A stretch of DNA of 64,000 nucleotides. It comes from Micropterix aruncella. Taxonomy: Eukaryota > Arthropoda > Insecta > Lepidoptera > Micropterigidae. The translations under genes and the position numbers were made by a program. The stretch is from NCBI GenBank assembly GCA_944548615.1, contig OX155957.1, positions 932,275 to 996,274 on the forward strand, given 5' to 3'. Below, one piece after another: positions 9,858 to 21,902 of this stretch. Numbering within the stretch: the first letter of the stretch is position 1; every line of letters begins with the position of its first letter. The notes beneath the pieces are model-generated. The model did no database searches. It saw only the letters and a program-made list of their open reading frames with translations, and was not told where the DNA came from.

Positions 9858-12800
9858 ATGGCTCTGGATATCATTATGTTGGGTGTTGTACTTCTGCTAG
9901 TAGCGTGGTATTATCTCAGAGAATCTTTCAGAGATTTTGAAAAAGCAAATGTACCACACGTTCCCCCAGTGATTCCGTTTGGTAATACTGTTAAGAGTTT
10001 GTTCCGGAGACGGCACATGCTAAAGGACGTCGATGAAGTGTACAATATATTTCCTGGCGCCAGGTTAGGTTTTAGTTCAATAAATTTATTTAGTTTTATG
10101 TTTCTTTTTAATCAACTGTGTGAGACATTATTCATAATTCCATATAACCAATAGGTATGTATTAAATACATACCTAATGGTAGATGATATTTTTCTCATG
10201 ATATGTTCTATATTACTTAGATATGTCGGATTTTATCAACTGACCAATAAACACGTCTTGATCAAAGATCCGGAGCTCATAAAGAAAGTCACATTAAAAG
10301 ACTTTGACCATTTCACAGACCACCAGTCATTCTTCGACGAAGAGCTAGATCCGCTTTTTGCGAAGAACCTATTCTCCACAAACGGTAATACATCAAATTA
10401 AAAAATGTTTTTTTTTAATTTTATTTCATGTTGGTCATTTTTTCAGGTCACCGCTGGAAGATGATGAGGACATCTCTTAGTCCGGCTTTCACAAGCTCTA
10501 AATTGAGGAATATGTACGGATTGATAGTAGAATCTGGGCAGCATGTTACAAATTATCTACTAGGGGAAATAGAAGAGAAAGGCAAATTATTAAAAAATCA
10601 TATATTGAATTTGAACTACGTTTTTATAATGTTTAGGTAATTTGTATTTCAGAGGAGGGTTCTCTGGAGATGGAAACAAAAGATTTAGTAACGCGCTGTA
10701 CATCAGAGGTAATCGCCTCTATAGCATTCGGTATCAAAATCGACTCTTTCCTCGACAGGGATAATGATTTCTATGTCATTGCAAAGAAAACTGCCATATT
10801 TGATGGTACTGCCATGATCAAATTCTTATTATTTATTATGATGCCGAAACTAGTAAAAGTAAGAGAAATAAAATAACAAGAATGTGTCTATATATTATCA
10901 AAATTTAACATATTTGTTTTAGATATTGAACCTCAAAGTATTAGGTAAAGAGTCTTGTGATTTTTACCGCAGTTTGGTGATTGATACAATAAAATACAGA
11001 GAAAAAGAAAATATCCACAGACCGGATATGATTCATTTACTGATGGAACTGAAGAAGGGAAATTTGAAATATGAGAACCACGCTGACGCACAAGAAGGTT
11101 TATCTCATGAAATTACAACAAATGAAAGAGAAACAACCCAAAGTAAGACTTTTGTAAAAAAAAACGAAATTAGACAAAGCATTTATTTTTTATGAAACAT
11201 TGCAGAATGGGACGATGATGATCTGACAGCACAGGCCATCATATTTATAATAGCCGGCCAAGAAACAACTTCGATCCTTCTCAGTCTAATAATTCACGAG
11301 CTGGCTACCAACCCTGATGTCCAAGAAAGGCTTCGGCAGGAAGTCGACGAGCAGGCAACAGAAAACATCTCATATGAGGCTATCCTGAAAATGCAATACT
11401 TGGATATGGTTATAAATGGTATGGTATTATAGTTAAACGGACTGTTCTTAGATTTGTAATTATTATGATAAAATAAATATTTCAGAGACTTTACGGAAAT
11501 GGCCGCCAGTAATGGTATTGGATAGAAAATGCACAAAAGACTACCAATTGGGTGAGACACAGTCTGGCTATTGCGAAACATACAAGGTATCAGTTAAAAT
11601 GTGTCTTTTAGATGATCTTTTAAATATTTCAGCGGTTGATAGATGGCAGATGCATGCCAGAGATCCGTCAGACATTTTGTCTTCCTACCGATACAATAGG
11701 CGGGTAGAGAATCCCTAAATTATGAATTCTAACGACAAATCGCGAGACATTTATTTTCTGGACGGTTTTAGACTGATTTGACCTTCCTGAATCCGAATCT
11801 ACCCGGTGTTTGCGAATCTACCCAGAGGCGTGTACGATTATTGTGTCAAGTATTTACTAACTCTATGTGGACTGAAACATTTTTGTAAAAATAGAGTTTT
11901 TTCTATCGCTTTTAAGATTTCTCCAATTTGCATTGTTTTGGTTACGTAAGTCACATTTACTAATATTTGTAGATGTGAATTTTTTATGTTTTATAATATA
12001 CTAGCTGACCCGTGCCCACTTCGTTGGGCGGTAATACTTTTTACCTGTGATGAAATTATGAGTGTGGTTCGGTTAGTATTGAGTGCTATGATTTATTTCC
12101 TGACTGCCAAAAGAAGGGTTATATTTTTACTTCATATGTATGTATGTATTTGCATGCCAATTTGACTATAATACCGTTATTTGTGAGTGTCTTCTTGTGA
12201 GTGTCTTATTTGTGAGCGTAATATCTCTTTAACTATTTATGCAGTAAAAGGGAAAAGCCTTTTGTTTTAAACACTCCTACAACCTCGCAAACTTTAACTC
12301 ATTATAATATTAGTGTAGATTACGACACGGTCGCGGTTCCATACCTATGTTGTATTATATCTTAACTATTTATGCAGTAAAAGGGAAAAGTCTTAACGCT
12401 TGAGTCGATAAATTTACTTATTTTGATAAGAATTCATAATTGTTGATAATATGACCAATAAACATGACCTAACGATTAAAATTATTTTTTTAATATAAAA
12501 TACTACTTTTTGTGACCTAAATATAAAAGTTAGACATATACTGTCGCTGACTTTTTTGTAGGCATTATCAAGCTCTACAACTTTTCCCTAGAACTAATCA
12601 TATATCTCGGTTAGTTAGAAACGTTTTCGTTCGACCGCCTTTTCTCCGACTTACTTTGCAAATCCGACTACCACGAAAAAGTCTTTTTATTTTTCGTATT
12701 AATATATAACCTATGACACTCACAAATAACGTGGCTTTCTATTGGTAAAAGAATTTTCAAAATTGGTTTAGTAGATCCAGAGATTACTTCCTACGTCACA

Positions 12801-14609
12801 AACTTTACCTCTTTATAATATTAGTATAGATTACTACGATTAAAACTTAGTTACCAACGAAACGCTTTGGTTTTTTGACGAAAAGTCTACCCGCCTACCG
12901 CACATTTCACACCACATTCATGTAATATTAAAAACCAGGGTTAACGACTTCCTTTTCAATGATATCCTGGATATAGTGGTTAGTAACACAACATACACAT
13001 AACTAGACACCATAGAAATTGCTTAAGTGCATATAGCGCTAAAATTATGACTACTTCAGTTACCACGATCCTGAAATGCATTTTTCCGGTATAGCGATAT
13101 CTCTGCAGACCTCCGCATTGTAGTCAGCGACCTTAAGAACCCATCCGATAATTTCAGAAGTTCATTATACGGAACATAAAGCGGATATACAGTTAACTTC
13201 CGGTTCTAAATGCCGCCGCCACTTTGTAAACAACGCTTCCGGTGAGCGATTGATCCTGAACCCCGTTTAATTGCGCTCGAGGATCCTAGAAACCTCGAAA
13301 TTGACAACAGGAACAGCATTTTGAAGTGAAAGGAACCACCATTACATCCGGGGTAAGCCGCCATCTTGGACATCATAGAAGAGCGGGAAATATCGCAACT
13401 GCCCCGAATAAACCAATTCCAATACTTGGCCGTTGTTAGTTCATTATCGAAGTTCATAAAACACGGTATATTAATTTCATTGATTCGCAAAATTCTAACC
13501 GCGTGATCCCAAAATTATCTCCCCCCCCCCCCCCCTCTCCACGCTATTGGAAAGGGGTCCGTGGCATTTCTAAACCGCTTAAAGTGGCCCATCAAAGCTT
13601 TAGAACTCCTTATGGATATGCATATTTCTTATTTTATTTATTTTTATTTTATTTTATTCGGGAAACAGACAGTACAAAAAACATATGTACTAAATCAAAA
13701 TATAACAAACATAAACCATTTATATGTTTCCATATCAATCATATTGTACGTTACGGTATATAAAAAAAAGTAAAAAAAACACAATCATTTTTTCAAAGTG
13801 AAAATATCCCCATTTTTTCAAAGTGGGGGTTTTAAAAAAAAACAAAAACTATTCTGAAAATTACTTGCTAAGTTAATAAACAGTCCAAAGTATTAAAAGA
13901 TTAAATATAAAGTAAATAGAACAGAAAAACAGTAAATAGACTAATAAATATGTATATTTTCAATAAAAAACAGGTCAAAAGTGGCGAGGTGATATGGATT
14001 CCAATATTCAGCATTCAGAACGATCCCACGTATTGGCCAGATCCTGAAAAATTCGACCCTGAAAGATTTTCTGAAGAAAACCAGAAAAATATCGTTCCTT
14101 ACACGTTCATGCCGTTTGGAAGCGGCCCTCGACTTTGCATAGGTAACATTATTGAAAATGAATTATTTATAGTAAATCGTTCCTTTGATGGCAGAACTAC
14201 TTCCAACTGACATTTTTTCATGAAAATCACATTTTGTCGATCAAGCTCCTTGAATACATGATAAGCATGTACCTGTAAATGTACAGTATAAATGCATGTA
14301 CCTGCTATTGTTTTTTGCAACCTAAAAGTGCTACAGTTAGTGTTACAAAATGTTAACGCCTTAAGTTGTCGTGTGTAATGTCGCTTGCAATAGTATGGCT
14401 TTTAGGGAAGAAGTGTATTTTTCATATGATATACATGTTTTTCAGGTTCTCGATTGGCACTCCTAACTGCGAAGATAGTGATTTATAATCTGATGATGAA
14501 GTTCAGCTTCGAGCCTTGCAGTAGAACTCACATACCATATAAATTAGCCACTGATGCTTTTGATCTGAGAAGCGAGAATGGTGTTTGGATCAAATATGTT
14601 CCTCGATAA
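9858..14609 (+). CDS. CYP9-like cytochrome P450, gene B, complete, 9 exons
   Basis: Exons: 9858-10063, 10221-10384, 10447-10581, 10653-10858, 10923-11142, 11206-11418, 11486-11586, 13974-14142, 14446-14609. Joined length is 1578 nt, giving 525 residues plus stop, usual for the family, and every junction keeps frame. The N-terminus is a hydrophobic ER anchor (residues about 3-20) followed by the proline-rich hinge VPPVIPFGN. Helix I has AGQETTS, helix K has ETLR, then DPERF and the heme loop [10 protein letters not shown]. The KYVGF-type start of exon 2 and RKWPP...CTKDY suggest CYP9 rather than CYP6. Intron 3 starts with GC (AAAG|GCAAAT), a GC-AG intron; the other donors are GT. Intron 7 (2.4 kb) is swollen by Helitrons. 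Predicted role: NADPH-P450-reductase-dependent oxidation of lipophilic xenobiotics. The substrate cannot be read from sequence. Confidence 0.93.
12001..12319 (-). mobile_element. Complete short Helitron in gene B intron 7
   Basis: The + strand left end is CTAGCTGACCCGTGCCC, so on the - strand the element ends ...CTAG. The right end, reverse-complemented, starts TCTACACTAATATTATAAT. It lies between A and T, as Helitrons do. At 319 bp it is non-autonomous and has no RepHel coding sequence. It is transcribed within the P450 pre-mRNA but removed with the intron. Confidence 0.75.
12330..12830 (-). mobile_element. Second Helitron copy in gene B intron 7
   Basis: The - strand 5' end is at 12830 (TCTATACTAATATTATAAAG). 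Long stretches are shared with 187-573 near gene A and with the neighbouring copy (ACTATTTATGCAGTAAAAGG). The left boundary is not resolved. Confidence 0.6.
12831..13850. other. Remainder of gene B intron 7, unclassified
   Basis: Contains a GC-richer block near 13200-13500 and a poly(C) run near 13520-13535. No ORF with recognisable motifs. Sequence from about 13840 to the exon at 13974 is nearly identical to 1290-1426 in gene A. Confidence 0.4.
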
Positions 14610-14759
14610 TATTAATATTATTATATGCTTTTAAATGAATATTCTGTTTTTTTTATTGTTTACCTATAGATATGGTAGATCAGATGGTAATGAAGGGGTT
14701 GTAAAGACTATGTTTCTTTTCATCACTGCGACTAGTCCTGATCTTTTGTGACGAATTCT

Positions 14760-15150
14760 GCTTCTTAATTGACCCAGTCCAACCCAAGACTTCTTATAAA
14801 CTTGACAATTCTTCTGGGTGTCAAGTTGCTGACCTTCTCAGGTCATCATCTTTGCTATATGACAGAGTCTCTGGTACGCGATTGGTTCGCATATGCATAG
14901 CAGATGCTGTCCTGCTTTAGCATTTAATGTTTGAACTTTTGCCTGTCAGATGGTCGGTGTCGTTTACAAGGCCTTTGCGAGTTTGAACATCGTTCCAAAT
15001 ACATCTATCAACGATTTCTCGTTTATTTTCGACCCGTATGTATACCACAAATTATCCATTGTCAAAGTTGGGTTGTTCCTTACTCAAAACTGGTGGTTTG
15101 GAATAGCCACTGGATTTTACTTTCCCGGCCCACCAACCGACCGACTTGGG
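14760..15150. repeat. Gene B 3' flank duplicated behind gene A
   Basis: GACAATTCTTCTGGGTGT (14811), a TCAGRTSATMATM-type stretch, GCGATTGGTTCGCATATGCA and GTCCTGCTTTAG recur at 5890-5958 and 7230-7290, where the hAT element splits them. Sequence just after both stop codons (GAAGGGGTTGTAAA, CATCACTGCGAC) is also shared. Genes A and B are therefore a segmental tandem duplication that includes 3' flanks. Confidence 0.7.
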
Positions 15151-15190
15151 TTGTCGACTACAGCGGGCGAGTCCGTCACCTCAGGAAGTT
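15151..15190 (+). repeat. Family Y, left end of split copy Y2
   Basis: Carries the conserved Y terminus (GTCGACTACAGCGGGCGAG ... CACCTCAGGAAGTTT), after which the LINE tail begins. The same copy resumes at about 26975 (GTTTTAACGATTAGTCGTTC), 11.8 kb away. Confidence 0.75.
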
Positions 15191-18100
15191 TTTATTTATT
15201 TATTTATTTATTTTTAAAAAATCCAACAGCTAATTATAATTGAACAAAAAGCCGGAGTAACATAACAGAGAGCCAATTAAAGGTTTTCACGTTTAAATAA
15301 CGTTGTAGAAACATATGTGATCTTTCAATTATAGCTATCAATTAAAAATGCATAAAAAAATATTCAACAATTAATGCTAAAGAATTCACTGTTCAGCCGC
15401 TGCCTGAATAGATCAAAGTCAAAGCGTTTAATCATGTCATTGAAATTGTCACTTGTTCGCCACAGAAATGCATTTTGCCTATAGTTGGTACCAGCATGAG
15501 GAACATGAAGAGCAGGGTTAAATCTATTGAGTTTGGAAGGAACACGGAGATTAATTTTAGTTAGTAAGTCAGGACAGTTAATGTTATTGGAGGTAATTTT
15601 TAGCAAGAAGGTTAAGTCCGCGGTTTCACGCCGCTTAATCAAGGGGAGGATATGAAATTTCTTGCATAAATTGAAATAGTTAGATGAGCTGTATGGGATT
15701 TTCAGACGGAAGCAGAGATATTTCACGAACTTCATTTGAATGCGCTCGATTCTATTTATATATTTGTCATAACAAGGATTCCATACCTGAGATGCATATT
15801 CCAAGATGCTTCTGACAAAAGTGCAGTAAAGGATCTTGAAAGTTTTAGCACGGTGAAAGCAAGCTGCACTCCTCATAACAAAACCTAAAGCTTTGGAAGC
15901 TTTAGAAACAATAGATTGAACGTGATTATCAAACAGTAGATGAGAATCATGAATCACACCAAGATCTTTAATCACGCTGCATCTCTGCAAGGTATGAAAC
16001 TTTAATGAGTATGAGGCTAGAGTTAATAGTTTTTTACGGGTGTAGGTGACAACGGTGCACTTGGATGGATTGAGGTCAATTTTGTTAGAGAGACAGTAAC
16101 TGTCCAATCTTGAAAGGTCCGCCTGAAGGTCGGAGACATCACCGAGCGATTTAATTATTTTGAAAATCTTCATGTCATCAGCAAAACATAGTAAGTGACT
16201 ATTTAGAAAACAGCTAGCTATATCATTGATGAAAATTAAGAACAGCAATGGACCAAGTAGTGAGCCCTGCGGTACACCGCTAGGGATGGCAGCCCAACTA
16301 GAAATATAATTTTTGATGACGATAGCTTGGGAGCGATTATTGATATAGGAGGAGAACCATCGGAGGAGGTCCCCTTGTATACCCATAAACTTAAGCTTGT
16401 TCAAGAGTAGTATGTGGTCAATCCTGTCAAAGGCTTTACTGTAATCAGTGTAGACTACGTCTACTTGATAGCCGTGATCCAGAGCTTCAGTCAAGAAGTC
16501 ATTAAAAAGGATAAGATTGGATACCGTCGAGCGACCCTTGATAAAACCATGTTGCGACGGATTGATAGAGGTTTGGAGAGCGGCATATACTTGGTTATAG
16601 ACGACTCGTTCGAATATTTTGGCAATAATGCATAATTTCGAAATGGGTCTATAATTAGTCATTTCTGTCTTCGAGCCCTTCTTATGTATGGGTGAAACAA
16701 AAGCCGACTTCCAGATACTAGGGAATTCGCAATTAGCTAAGGATTTGCGAAACAACAGGGATATTGGAACACAAACAGTTTTAGCGCAGCCAATTAGAAA
16801 TATTGGACTGATATTATTAGGTCCAGCCGACTTGGAAGTGTCTAAATGAAGTAACAATTTTTCCACGTCGTGATCTACATGCTACAGATATCATTTGCCT
16901 GGGAAGGAATAACGTCGTTGAAGTCGGGTGGCGCCAAATCAGTAGACTGCATATCCGGTACCAAAAATGTGGAAGAGAAGTACTGGGAAAAGGCTTCACA
17001 CACGGAACCTCTAGTGGTCGCAATCAAGTCAAGGTACTTGAGAGGTGTCGGAATGCTATTGGATTTGGAGCGATTATTTATAAGGGACCAGAAGTTTTTT
17101 GGATGTTTTTGATACCATCTTCTATAGATGTGATGTATGATTTGAAACACTGACTCTCTAATAAATGAACCCTATCCCGTAATAATTCAAAAGTTTCTTG
17201 ATCCGTTTTCATATTACATGTTTTGAATTTTTTATAGAATTCATATTTTTCTTTAATGAGATTTATTAGTGCTGGAGAATACCACTTAGGATATGAGCTA
17301 TTAGACATAATTTTGGTAGGAACGAATTGAGTTATTAATTGGTCAAGAACACAGTAAAAATATTTAACGGCTTCCTCAAGAGACCTAGATGAGAATTCTG
17401 TGCTCCAATCGACTTCAGCTAATTTAGAGTTAATAGAGTCACAGTTACAATTATTATACAGAAACTTAATATGCGACTTGGATTTTAAGTGTGGAATATG
17501 TATATAATTAACACTGGCTAGCAGAGCTTTGTGGTGAGGGTCAAGGGGAACCAGGGAGTCGAGACATTCAGTTACCGTTACGTCATCATTTGACAAGACG
17601 AGATCTAAGATTTTTCCATATACATTCCTCACACCGTTAAATTGGCGAAGATCATGAGTATTCAGTTCATCGATGAGTAGTGATTCAGCAATAGACGAAT
17701 AACTAGACGGCAAGAGATGTAAATCAGAGCTGGGTATCCAGTCAATACCACTTAGGTTGAAATCACCCAACAAGATGAATTTATCTGATGGATTAGTGAT
17801 AATAATGTTATTTAGTTTGTTTAAATAATTTTCTAACTGATCCAACATAGACAGACCCATGTTTTGTTTACAAAGATATAAGCAACAAATATGGACAGGA
17901 TTTATTTATGTGTTTAATTGAAACCGATACCCATAGATCTTCGGCAGAAGATTGAAAGGTAGTCTGAGGAACAGCAAAAATATCTTTTCGCACTGCTATT
18001 AGCGTTCCCCCTCCTCTGGATTGGCCTCTCAGGTCATAGTCCCTATCACGACGCCACGCCACATACCTACTGTCAAAAAGTTCATAGTTATTGAGACTGC

Positions 18101-18442
18101 TCATGAGCCACGTCTCAGTTAGTACGATAATATCATACGAGCACAAGCAAATGTTACGATAAAAAATGAATGTTTTAGAACGAAGGCCTCTGACGTTCTG
18201 ATAATAGATATTTAAGTTGGTGCTACCCATTAAGAGACCCCACACATAGTACCAGAATAACCTCAGTGAAACCTAAAGTAAAAAAAGTAATTGAAAATTT
18301 CCAATAAATGTAAATATGATTCAGATACATAACCATGTTCTGTCCAATGGCATAAGTATAGAGTAGCATTGTGAGTGATAAGTGAATTATTAAATATAAA
18401 ACAATGGAATTGGTACGATCAGGGTAGGCAGACGATATAGGC
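15190..18442 (-). mobile_element. CR1/Jockey-type LINE, 3.3 kb, - strand
   Basis: The 3' end on the - strand is a short (AAAT)n tail (+ strand TTTA repeats at 15189-15210), followed upstream by about 170 bp of 3' UTR and the reverse transcriptase. The element continues on the other side of the Gypsy insertion as about 100 bp (26874-26974) before family Y resumes, so total length is about 3.36 kb. No ORF1 (gag-like) is seen; the copy looks 5'-truncated. Confidence 0.8.
15364..18245 (-). pseudogene. LINE endonuclease-reverse transcriptase, frame-broken
   Basis: Read 5' to 3' on the - strand. The apurinic endonuclease starts near 18245 (YYQNVRGLRSK, LTETWL), shifts frame near 17865, and continues with LLGDFNLSGIDW. 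Further breaks lie near 17080 and 16870. The reverse transcriptase (16866-15364) is a single open frame with NYRPIS, YSKAFDRIDH, GVPQGSLLGPLLF and the catalytic FADD. At least three disruptions separate the blocks, so this copy cannot make the full enzyme, although its RT part is well kept. Family: CR1/Jockey group by domain order (APE then RT, no RNase H). The exact clade is not determined. Confidence 0.82.
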
Positions 18443-19546
18443 TGTAACAAAAATCCAAATTTGCGTGGCATGTTATGTTTTAAAAACATGCTGCACGCAT
18501 TTCAACATGTTTCGCTTGTATTTCTCGTGTTTTTTTTATATTGGTCTTACTCAGTTTTTGAGTTGTTTCGGAATCATGGTTCAAAATCTCCAAACAATCT
18601 CCAAAACAAATAAAAATCGTTAAAAGCTTTGACATTTGGATCTGTCATAATAGAAATAGCCGTATTGCACAGCCCAATAAAAAATGACCCTTCTGGTGTT
18701 CTTGCCATGACAAAAAAACAAGAGATTTACTTAAAAAATCGAGTTCAAAAGAATTTTTATAAATGTAATAAATATTACATAAAATATTACTATTTATTGT
18801 GAACATGAGTTGCTATGAGTTTTTTTTTAAATCTCCTAAAGTTGGTATAACTGCAGGCAGTCCAGTCTATCCATCCTAGCCACGGTAATTGAGGGGCATC
18901 ATTTTTTCCAAGATGGCGCAAGGGAGAGTGCTACTCACTCGCGCCGGGCGACTGAAAACTCGCTAGAAGCGGAATAATCCGCCGCGGTGAAGGCACTTGA
19001 AGTGCAGTATTTTAAAGTGATGTGAACAAGGTCCTATTTTCTGGTAAGCGTTTAATTCTTTTCGGGATTCAATTAGACCAAAGAGTTTTGTAGTAATGGG
19101 GGTTTTTTTTTCGTCACAGTGTGTTTTTGCCTGTGCCGCCTTTTATATTACAAATGTAAATTCGACTACACCAATCGGCCCACTTTGCCCTGACTTTTTC
19201 TCGCCTGGATGTCCATTTGAATTGGAAAACGTATCACATGTCACATGTCTGAAGTCTGTACCACATGTCTGAAGAGGAGATAGGAGGAACTACCTGCTGA
19301 TTAAAGGATCTTGTTTTTCGAACTTTAAATTTGTAGTTTTATTTTAAAATTGCGAAGGTTTATTCTCTGTTTTGCCAAATTTAGTGACAAACTAAATCCT
19401 TTCCCCGACCCTGTGGTTGTTTTTTTATTTTTCGGTCATAACCTAACCTATAGTATTTTTTTCTTTTTCGCGTTATAAATAAAGTCGATGGCGCTCTTGT
19501 TTCTTGTCTTGGTATAACGCGATTCGATTACTAATCGTACGTTATA
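18443..19546 (+). repeat. 5' LTR
   Basis: Starts TGTAACAAAAATCC and ends CGTACGTTATA. TGTAAC and GTTATA are imperfect inverted ends. Contains CATGTTATG...AAACATGC, which can fold. It is nearly identical to the 3' LTR. Confidence 0.9.
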
Positions 19547-19568
19547 AATTGGCTGCCCAAAGCTGGGG
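19547..19568 (+). other. Candidate primer binding site
   Basis: Directly after the 5' LTR comes TTGGCTGCCCAAAGCTGGGG, resembling the TGGCGCCCAACGTGGGG type of PBS found in Gypsy elements. The complementary tRNA was not determined. Confidence 0.45.
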
Positions 19569-20238
19569 CCTATAAACTAAATTTTGGCAGGTGGAAATAG
19601 GTCTACGCAATTTTAAAATACACGTTTTGCTTTGATAACTGGTAGTCTTTTTCAGATATTGGTATTTTTGTGTTTTTTTTTCTCAGTTTTGTATGAAAAT
19701 TATTATTGTAGCCACATTGTGGTATTTTTTTCAAATTGCGGTATTGTTTTTGACAGATGTTACGAAATTTGCAAATAATTTCGAGTTTTTGCCTTGTTAA
19801 CTATTTCTGCGGTTCGCCGCGAACGAATGTTGAGTTCGCCGCAATATTTTAAGTAATATACTGTAATTTTTATTAAATCCGGCGAGAAACATTGTATAGA
19901 TTAATATTTTGTGTAATAAGCGGTTTGTATTTTTTCTGTTGTTCGCCGCGAATGAACGATAAGTTCGCCGTTATCTTATACTATTCCGTTGCCGTTTCTT
20001 AAACGTTTATTGACTAATTTTTGTAATAATTTCAGGTTCAAATTGGATATCCAGGTGGGCGTTTTATCGGTTGCCGAAATTGGGAAGTAAAAGGTGGCAC
20101 AGGAGAAAAAACGGAGTGAGCTTGTTCCATTACTTTAATTTTTTAGGATAATATTTTTTTTATTGGGATTTTTTTAGTTTTTCTTTTGGGTTTTATATTT
20201 TTGTGGTGGAGATTTAAAAAAAAAATATAAAAAATATC

Positions 20239-21876
20239 ATGGCTTCTCATATTTTGAACTATTATGCCGCAGCGCATTTAGTAAGAACGGAATTAGATTA
20301 CGAATTTCAAATTCGAGGCGTCGCAACCACTGTGGTTGAATCTATGCGGCGACAATTCATGGGCTTGCTGGATGATTTTCCGCCACAGTCTATCGAGACT
20401 ACGGACTTAGACCCGGACCAAGAGTACAATGAGTGCTCCATCCGACTATCTGTTCTTCAAGAGCTAGTCGAACAGTTTTTGGAGAGTAAGACCAGGCTTT
20501 TGTACAAACGAGTTTGTACAAAAGCCACTCATTTGTTTTATCGAGTGTCCAGGATTGTCTACGCACAGACGGAACGTCAAAATCCGCTGGAGTCGTTGAA
20601 AGGGGAAATCGCGGAGGTGATTAAGATTTTGGAAGAATGCTCAGAGATTGTACGGGGTCCCAGTCCTTGTTTGCTGAGACCTATGGCAGAGTCAAGGGAA
20701 AATACGGTCCCGGAGAGTTCCTTAGGTACGCAAGGGCCCTCCGTCAGTCATTTGTTTGTTCTGGTGGTTGAGCCAGTAGTTTTGCCGGTTCCTTCGACTT
20801 CTAGCAACGAGTTCCCTCGATCCCGACCTGATTCAGTGTTGGTTGATGTACCTTCTCCTGCGGTTACTTTTGATCCTTATCCAAAAAAAGAGCAATTTGT
20901 TAGGAAAACGGTTCCGGTTAGCAGAGATTTCGACGTGTCGTTTGAGCGAGTTTTGAAGCCTTTGTGCTTAGGTTTCGTGTACGACGGGAAGACTTGTGTC
21001 GTTGAATTTTTGGAACGACTTGAAGAGAATAGGTTGGCGCGAAACATTTCTGACGCGCGTTTATTAAAATCTGCCTGTGAGCTTTTCACAAATCATGCGC
21101 TCGTATGGTATCGCACCCGGGTTTCACATATTGAGAGCTGGTCTCAGCTCGCAAGTGAATTGCGAAATAATTTTGAAAGTGCGAACTACGACCGCGACTT
21201 GTTGAGGCAGGTACGTGCCAGGTTTCAGAGGCCGGATGAGCCGCTCCACATTTTTGTTACCACAGTGTTGAGCTATTTCCAGAAATTGTCTCGGCCACGT
21301 CCAGAGGCCGAACAGCTGGAGATAATTTGCTCTAATTTGAGGCCGTACCTGCAACAACAGTTCGCGTTAGTGACAATCCACTCCATTGATGAGCTTCTCC
21401 ACCTAGGTAAGCGTTTGGAAAACGCTCAGTTATCGATCGACGAGTATAATCAAAACCTACAGGTTTATAATAAATCCATAGCGTCGTCGTCCAAGACTGT
21501 ACACGCTATCGATCACGCGACCGTTGACATTGCTGATAGGGATTCTTCGTTTGTCCAGCAGTTCAAAAATTGCGCGGTTTCTGCGGTAGATTTGCATAAT
21601 TCCAATAACCAACCCCGGGATGTAAGTCACCCTCGGGGTGGTTCAAATAGAGGTGGTTTCTCCCGAGGCAACACGACTGACGTCGGCGGTCCTCGCGGAG
21701 GCCCTGGAGCTTCGCGTGGTGCTCGTGGTGGTACTCACCACGGGCACTCTAAATATTGTTACCGTTGTGGGAAGTTTAATTTTACTGTGTCTACTTGCCC
21801 GGATTGTTCAAAGGAGAGAAAGCCAGTTCAACCTAAACAGAATGTTTCAAAAAACTTGTCCAACGAGACCGAATAA
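20239..21876 (+). CDS. Gag protein of the Gypsy element
   Basis: 545 residues from ATG at 20239. The middle has the retrotransposon capsid-like region (LCLGFVYDGKTCVVEFLERL, then HALVWYRTR). A Gly/Arg-rich RGG stretch precedes a single CCHC-like knuckle near residues 509-522. That knuckle reads CYRCGKFNFTVSTC, so the expected His is Phe. The stop lies in the loop of the frameshift hairpin at 21861-21902. Gag packages the element RNA and forms the particle. The ORF is uninterrupted. Confidence 0.9.
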   Translation: MASHILNYYAAAHLVRTELDYEFQIRGVATTVVESMRRQFMGLLDDFPPQSIETTDLDPDQEYNECSIRLSVLQELVEQFLESKTRLLYKRVCTKATHLFYRVSRIVYAQTERQNPLESLKGEIAEVIKILEECSEIVRGPSPCLLRPMAESRENTVPESSLGTQGPSVSHLFVLVVEPVVLPVPSTSSNEFPRSRPDSVLVDVPSPAVTFDPYPKKEQFVRKTVPVSRDFDVSFERVLKPLCLGFVYDGKTCVVEFLERLEENRLARNISDARLLKSACELFTNHALVWYRTRVSHIESWSQLASELRNNFESANYDRDLLRQVRARFQRPDEPLHIFVTTVLSYFQKLSRPRPEAEQLEIICSNLRPYLQQQFALVTIHSIDELLHLGKRLENAQLSIDEYNQNLQVYNKSIASSSKTVHAIDHATVDIADRDSSFVQQFKNCAVSAVDLHNSNNQPRDVSHPRGGSNRGGFSRGNTTDVGGPRGGPGASRGARGGTHHGHSKYCYRCGKFNFTVSTCPDCSKERKPVQPKQNVSKNLSNETE

Positions 21877-21902
21877 GGTCATTCGTTGAATCGGTCTCGT
21901 TG
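21849..21902 (+). promoter_or_regulatory. -1 ribosomal frameshift signal (gag to pol)
   Basis: The heptamer A AAA AAC (21849-21855) is in the correct gag phase, since gag reads TCA AAA AAC. After a 5-nt spacer, CAACGAGACCGA (21861-21872) pairs perfectly with TCGGTCTCGTTG (21891-21902) around an 18-nt loop containing the gag stop. The -1 frame is open from the slip site through pol, and pol has no ATG near its start. Slip site, spacing and stem all fit known -1 signals. Confidence 0.88.
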
